Assembly (NCBI GenBank): GCA_027013765.1
Contig: JALWGG010000226.1
Coordinates: 1-8,089 of the forward strand
Direction of reading: 5' to 3'
DNA length: 8,089 bases
From: Acidilobaceae archaeon
GTDB taxonomy: Archaea > Thermoproteota > Thermoprotei_A > Sulfolobales > Acidilobaceae
Shown: positions 7,399-8,089 of the stretch, in pieces
Layout of the letters: every line of letters starts with the position of its first letter
Position numbering within the stretch: position 1 is the first letter of the stretch
Program-made: the position numbers and the translations under genes
The notes under the pieces: generated by a model
Databases searched by the model: none
Seen by the model: only the letters and a program-made list of their open reading frames with translations
What the model was told of the DNA's origin: nothing

Positions 7399-7545
7399 CA
7401 AGCCAAACCCCAATAACCTAATTATAAAAATATAAACCCTCTTTCCAAACACAACCACAAACATCTCATACCCATCAATCAAACCCTGAAAAACTTAATA
7501 GCCCAACAACAATATACCATGAATGGACGGGGCACAAGCCCCCAA
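7399..7545 (+). promoter_or_regulatory. Intergenic region with probable tRNA promoter
   Basis: This stretch is A- and C-rich, and I see no gene in it. The best TATA candidate for the tRNA is CTTAATA at 7494-7500, preceded by an A-rich BRE-like run. It would place transcription start near 7522 and leave a leader of roughly 20-25 nt. A second TATA-like run (ATAAAAATATAAA) lies near 7423-7435 with no obvious gene at the right distance. A short pyrimidine run, CCCTCTTTCC, at about 7437-7446 is the only weak terminator candidate for the surface-protein gene. Confidence 0.45.
7529..7542 (+). other. Hairpin in pre-tRNA leader
   Basis: GGGGC (7529-7533) pairs perfectly with GCCCC (7538-7542) around the loop ACAA, ending 3 nt before the mature 5' end of tRNA-Val. 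If transcription starts at the predicted site, this hairpin lies in the leader that RNase P removes. Confidence 0.5.
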
Positions 7546-7623
7546 GGGCCCGTCGTCTAGCCTGGTCAGGACGCCGCCCTTACACGGCGGAGGTCCGGGG
7601 TTCAAATCCCCGCGGGCCCACCA
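7546..7623 (+). tRNA. tRNA-Val (anticodon UAC), CCA encoded
   Basis: A full cloverleaf can be drawn. The acceptor stem is GGGCCCG (7546-7552) with CGGGCCC (7613-7619). The D arm is GTCT/GGAC (7555-7558, 7569-7572). The anticodon stem is CCGCC/GGCGG (7574-7578, 7586-7590) around loop CTTACAC, with anticodon TAC at 7581-7583. The T arm is CGGGG/CCCCG around TTCAAAT (7601-7607). The discriminator is A7620 and the CCA at 7621-7623 is genome-encoded. There is no intron at the anticodon loop. UAC reads GUA and probably GUG/GUU valine codons; GTA is frequent in the nearby genes. On the far side lies a convergent minus-strand gene pair, 27 bp away. Confidence 0.96.
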
Positions 7624-7650
7624 CCTAACCGGTAATATTATGGAAAACTA

Positions 7651-7993
7651 CTATCTTCCAATAATCCCTATCCTATCATTATATACTATTATAATCTTCC
7701 CGTTCAGCTCTTTGATATTCTCCAACAAGAATACAAGGCGTTCAGCCATCACCCTTGTAGTGAGGGATGGATGCGGAGCACAATAATGCCCGGATGAGAG
7801 TTAGGCGGGTACCTCAACTCATCAGCAAAATCGCTATCTCTTAATTAATATTAAGTTCTTTTTCTCTAGCTATTTTAATAACTGTTCTATCATCAACACC
7901 TTGAGGTACATATTCAGCGTGGAAGCCTTTCTGTCTTAGTAGCTTAAAAATTGTTCTGGGTACGTTTTCATCAAGCAGAAATCGGTATGACAC
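7651..7993 (-). pseudogene. DUF5615 PIN-like (toxin-type) gene, frameshifted
   Basis: DUF5615 proteins are small PIN-like putative nucleases, usually paired with DUF433. The GTG start at 7993 has GGAGGG 6 nt upstream. The first frame gives 50 residues, including FLLDENVP with acidic Asp8 and GVDD (32-35), then stops at 7841-7843, before the family's last acidic motif. The missing part is present downstream in other frames: KNLILIKR at 7860-7837, then RDSDFADELRYPPN followed by HPGIIVLRIHPSLQG at 7841-7753, then MAERLVFLLENIKELNG and KIIIVYNDRIGIIGR to a TAG at 7651-7653. The simplest repair is one extra A in the A-run near 7861, a lost GA near 7838, and a lost base in the GGG at 7752-7754. 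This gives 345 nt, or 114 residues, the family's normal size. Either the gene is decayed or the sequence has indel errors; all three sites are short simple repeats. The start overlaps the DUF433 stop by 23 nt. Confidence 0.8.
7793..7823. other. Bulged hairpin inside the DUF5615 remnant
   Basis: GATGAG (7793-7798) pairs with CTCATC (7818-7823), TT with AA (7801-7802, 7816-7817) and AGG with CCT (7803-7805, 7812-7814), with small bulges and loop CGGGTA. It overlaps the recognisable coding sequence for the DELRYPPN part of DUF5615, so coding constraint is enough to explain the bases; a separate RNA is unproven. Confidence 0.25.
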
Positions 7994-8089
7994 GCCTCTC
8001 CCTCCTAAGGAGCTCGGCTGCAAGAGCTATTGCCTCAAGAATCATCTCCTTGTTTAGCTGGGGATACTCCTCTAAAATCTCATCAATAC
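7971..8089 (-). CDS. DUF433 family protein, C-terminal part (start outside window)
   Basis: The minus-strand frame entering from the right edge (first full codon at 8087) gives 38 residues. It reads IDEILEEYPQLNKEMILEA, then a helix ending AAELLRRERRVIPISA, and stops at 7971-7973. The E-E-I-L-E-E-Y-P-x-L followed by an alanine-rich helix is the hallmark of the DUF433 C-terminal winged-helix half. DUF433 genes commonly sit directly before DUF5615 PIN-like genes and are regarded as the antitoxin-like partner. Here the stop overlaps the DUF5615 start by 23 nt, so the two were translated from one message. The visible part is uninterrupted. It has more AT-rich codons than the plus-strand genes, which hints at a different origin. 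The N-terminal half lies beyond the window. Confidence 0.8.
   Translation of the reverse strand, partial: IDEILEEYPQLNKEMILEAIALAAELLRRERRVIPISA

Noticed and set aside
6549..7406. A 285-codon open frame on the minus strand opposite the coiled-coil region
   Set aside because: It is Ser/Ile/Val-rich low-complexity sequence with no motif, and it mirrors the regular codons of the coiled coil. The plus-strand frame has a full domain architecture.
7523..7786. An 87-codon plus-strand frame across the tRNA
   Set aside because: It runs through the whole tRNA-Val gene and over the antisense of the DUF5615 remnant. Its sequence resembles no protein.
7740..7830. A C/D-box guide RNA suggested by GATGAG and nearby CTGA-like bases
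   Set aside because: Box spacing and sequences do not fit the C/D pattern, and the stretch is explained as DUF5615 coding remnant.
7840..7855. CTTAAT-TAAT-ATTAAG hairpin as a terminator of the minus-strand gene
   Set aside because: It has AT-only pairs except one and no T-run after it on the minus strand. The recognisable coding sequence continues beyond it to 7651, so it is not the gene's natural end.
1..8089. CRISPR arrays, insertion sequences or replication origin repeats
   Set aside because: No regularly spaced repeats, transposase motifs or terminal inverted repeats were found by eye on either strand.

Overview
The window looks like a piece of a hyperthermophilic crenarchaeal chromosome, probably Desulfurococcales-like; the genus is not decided by sequence alone. 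The reasons are a Rad50/NurA/HerA gene set, heavy use of AGG, ATA and CTA codons on a fairly G+C-rich background, strong GGTGAT/GAGGTG Shine-Dalgarno sites, GTG starts, TATA-like elements in short AT-rich gaps, and a tRNA-Val with encoded CCA.

Bases 1-4073 hold one plus-strand operon. It has the 3' end of rad50 (cut by the window edge), nurA, herA, and a plant-type L-asparaginase/isoaspartyl peptidase. rad50/nurA overlap by 17 nt, nurA/herA are 12 nt apart, and herA/asparaginase share an ATGA junction, so the genes are probably co-transcribed and partly translationally coupled. Rad50 (with Mre11, expected just upstream), NurA nuclease and HerA translocase form the archaeal double-strand-break end-resection machine. 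The asparaginase is a metabolic or protein-quality gene riding at the end.

Bases 4074-4224 are an AT-rich promoter-like gap with several short repeats. Bases 4225-7398 encode a 1057-residue exported surface protein: signal peptide, a large beta-rich N-terminal region, about three Ig-like beta-sandwich domains, a heptad coiled coil of about 270 residues carrying most of the N-glycosylation sequons, and a C-terminal membrane anchor with a basic tail. This is the architecture of an S-layer stalk/anchor.

Bases 7399-7545 are a gap with a probable tRNA promoter and a small leader hairpin. tRNA-Val(UAC) lies at 7546-7623. Convergent to it, on the minus strand, is a DUF433 gene (partial, right edge) followed by a DUF5615 PIN-like gene. 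A single-frame reading of the DUF5615 gene gives only 50 residues, but the rest of the protein is recognisable in the other two frames down to 7651. It is therefore a frameshifted DUF5615 gene (or one with assembly errors), and this is the least obvious content of the window.
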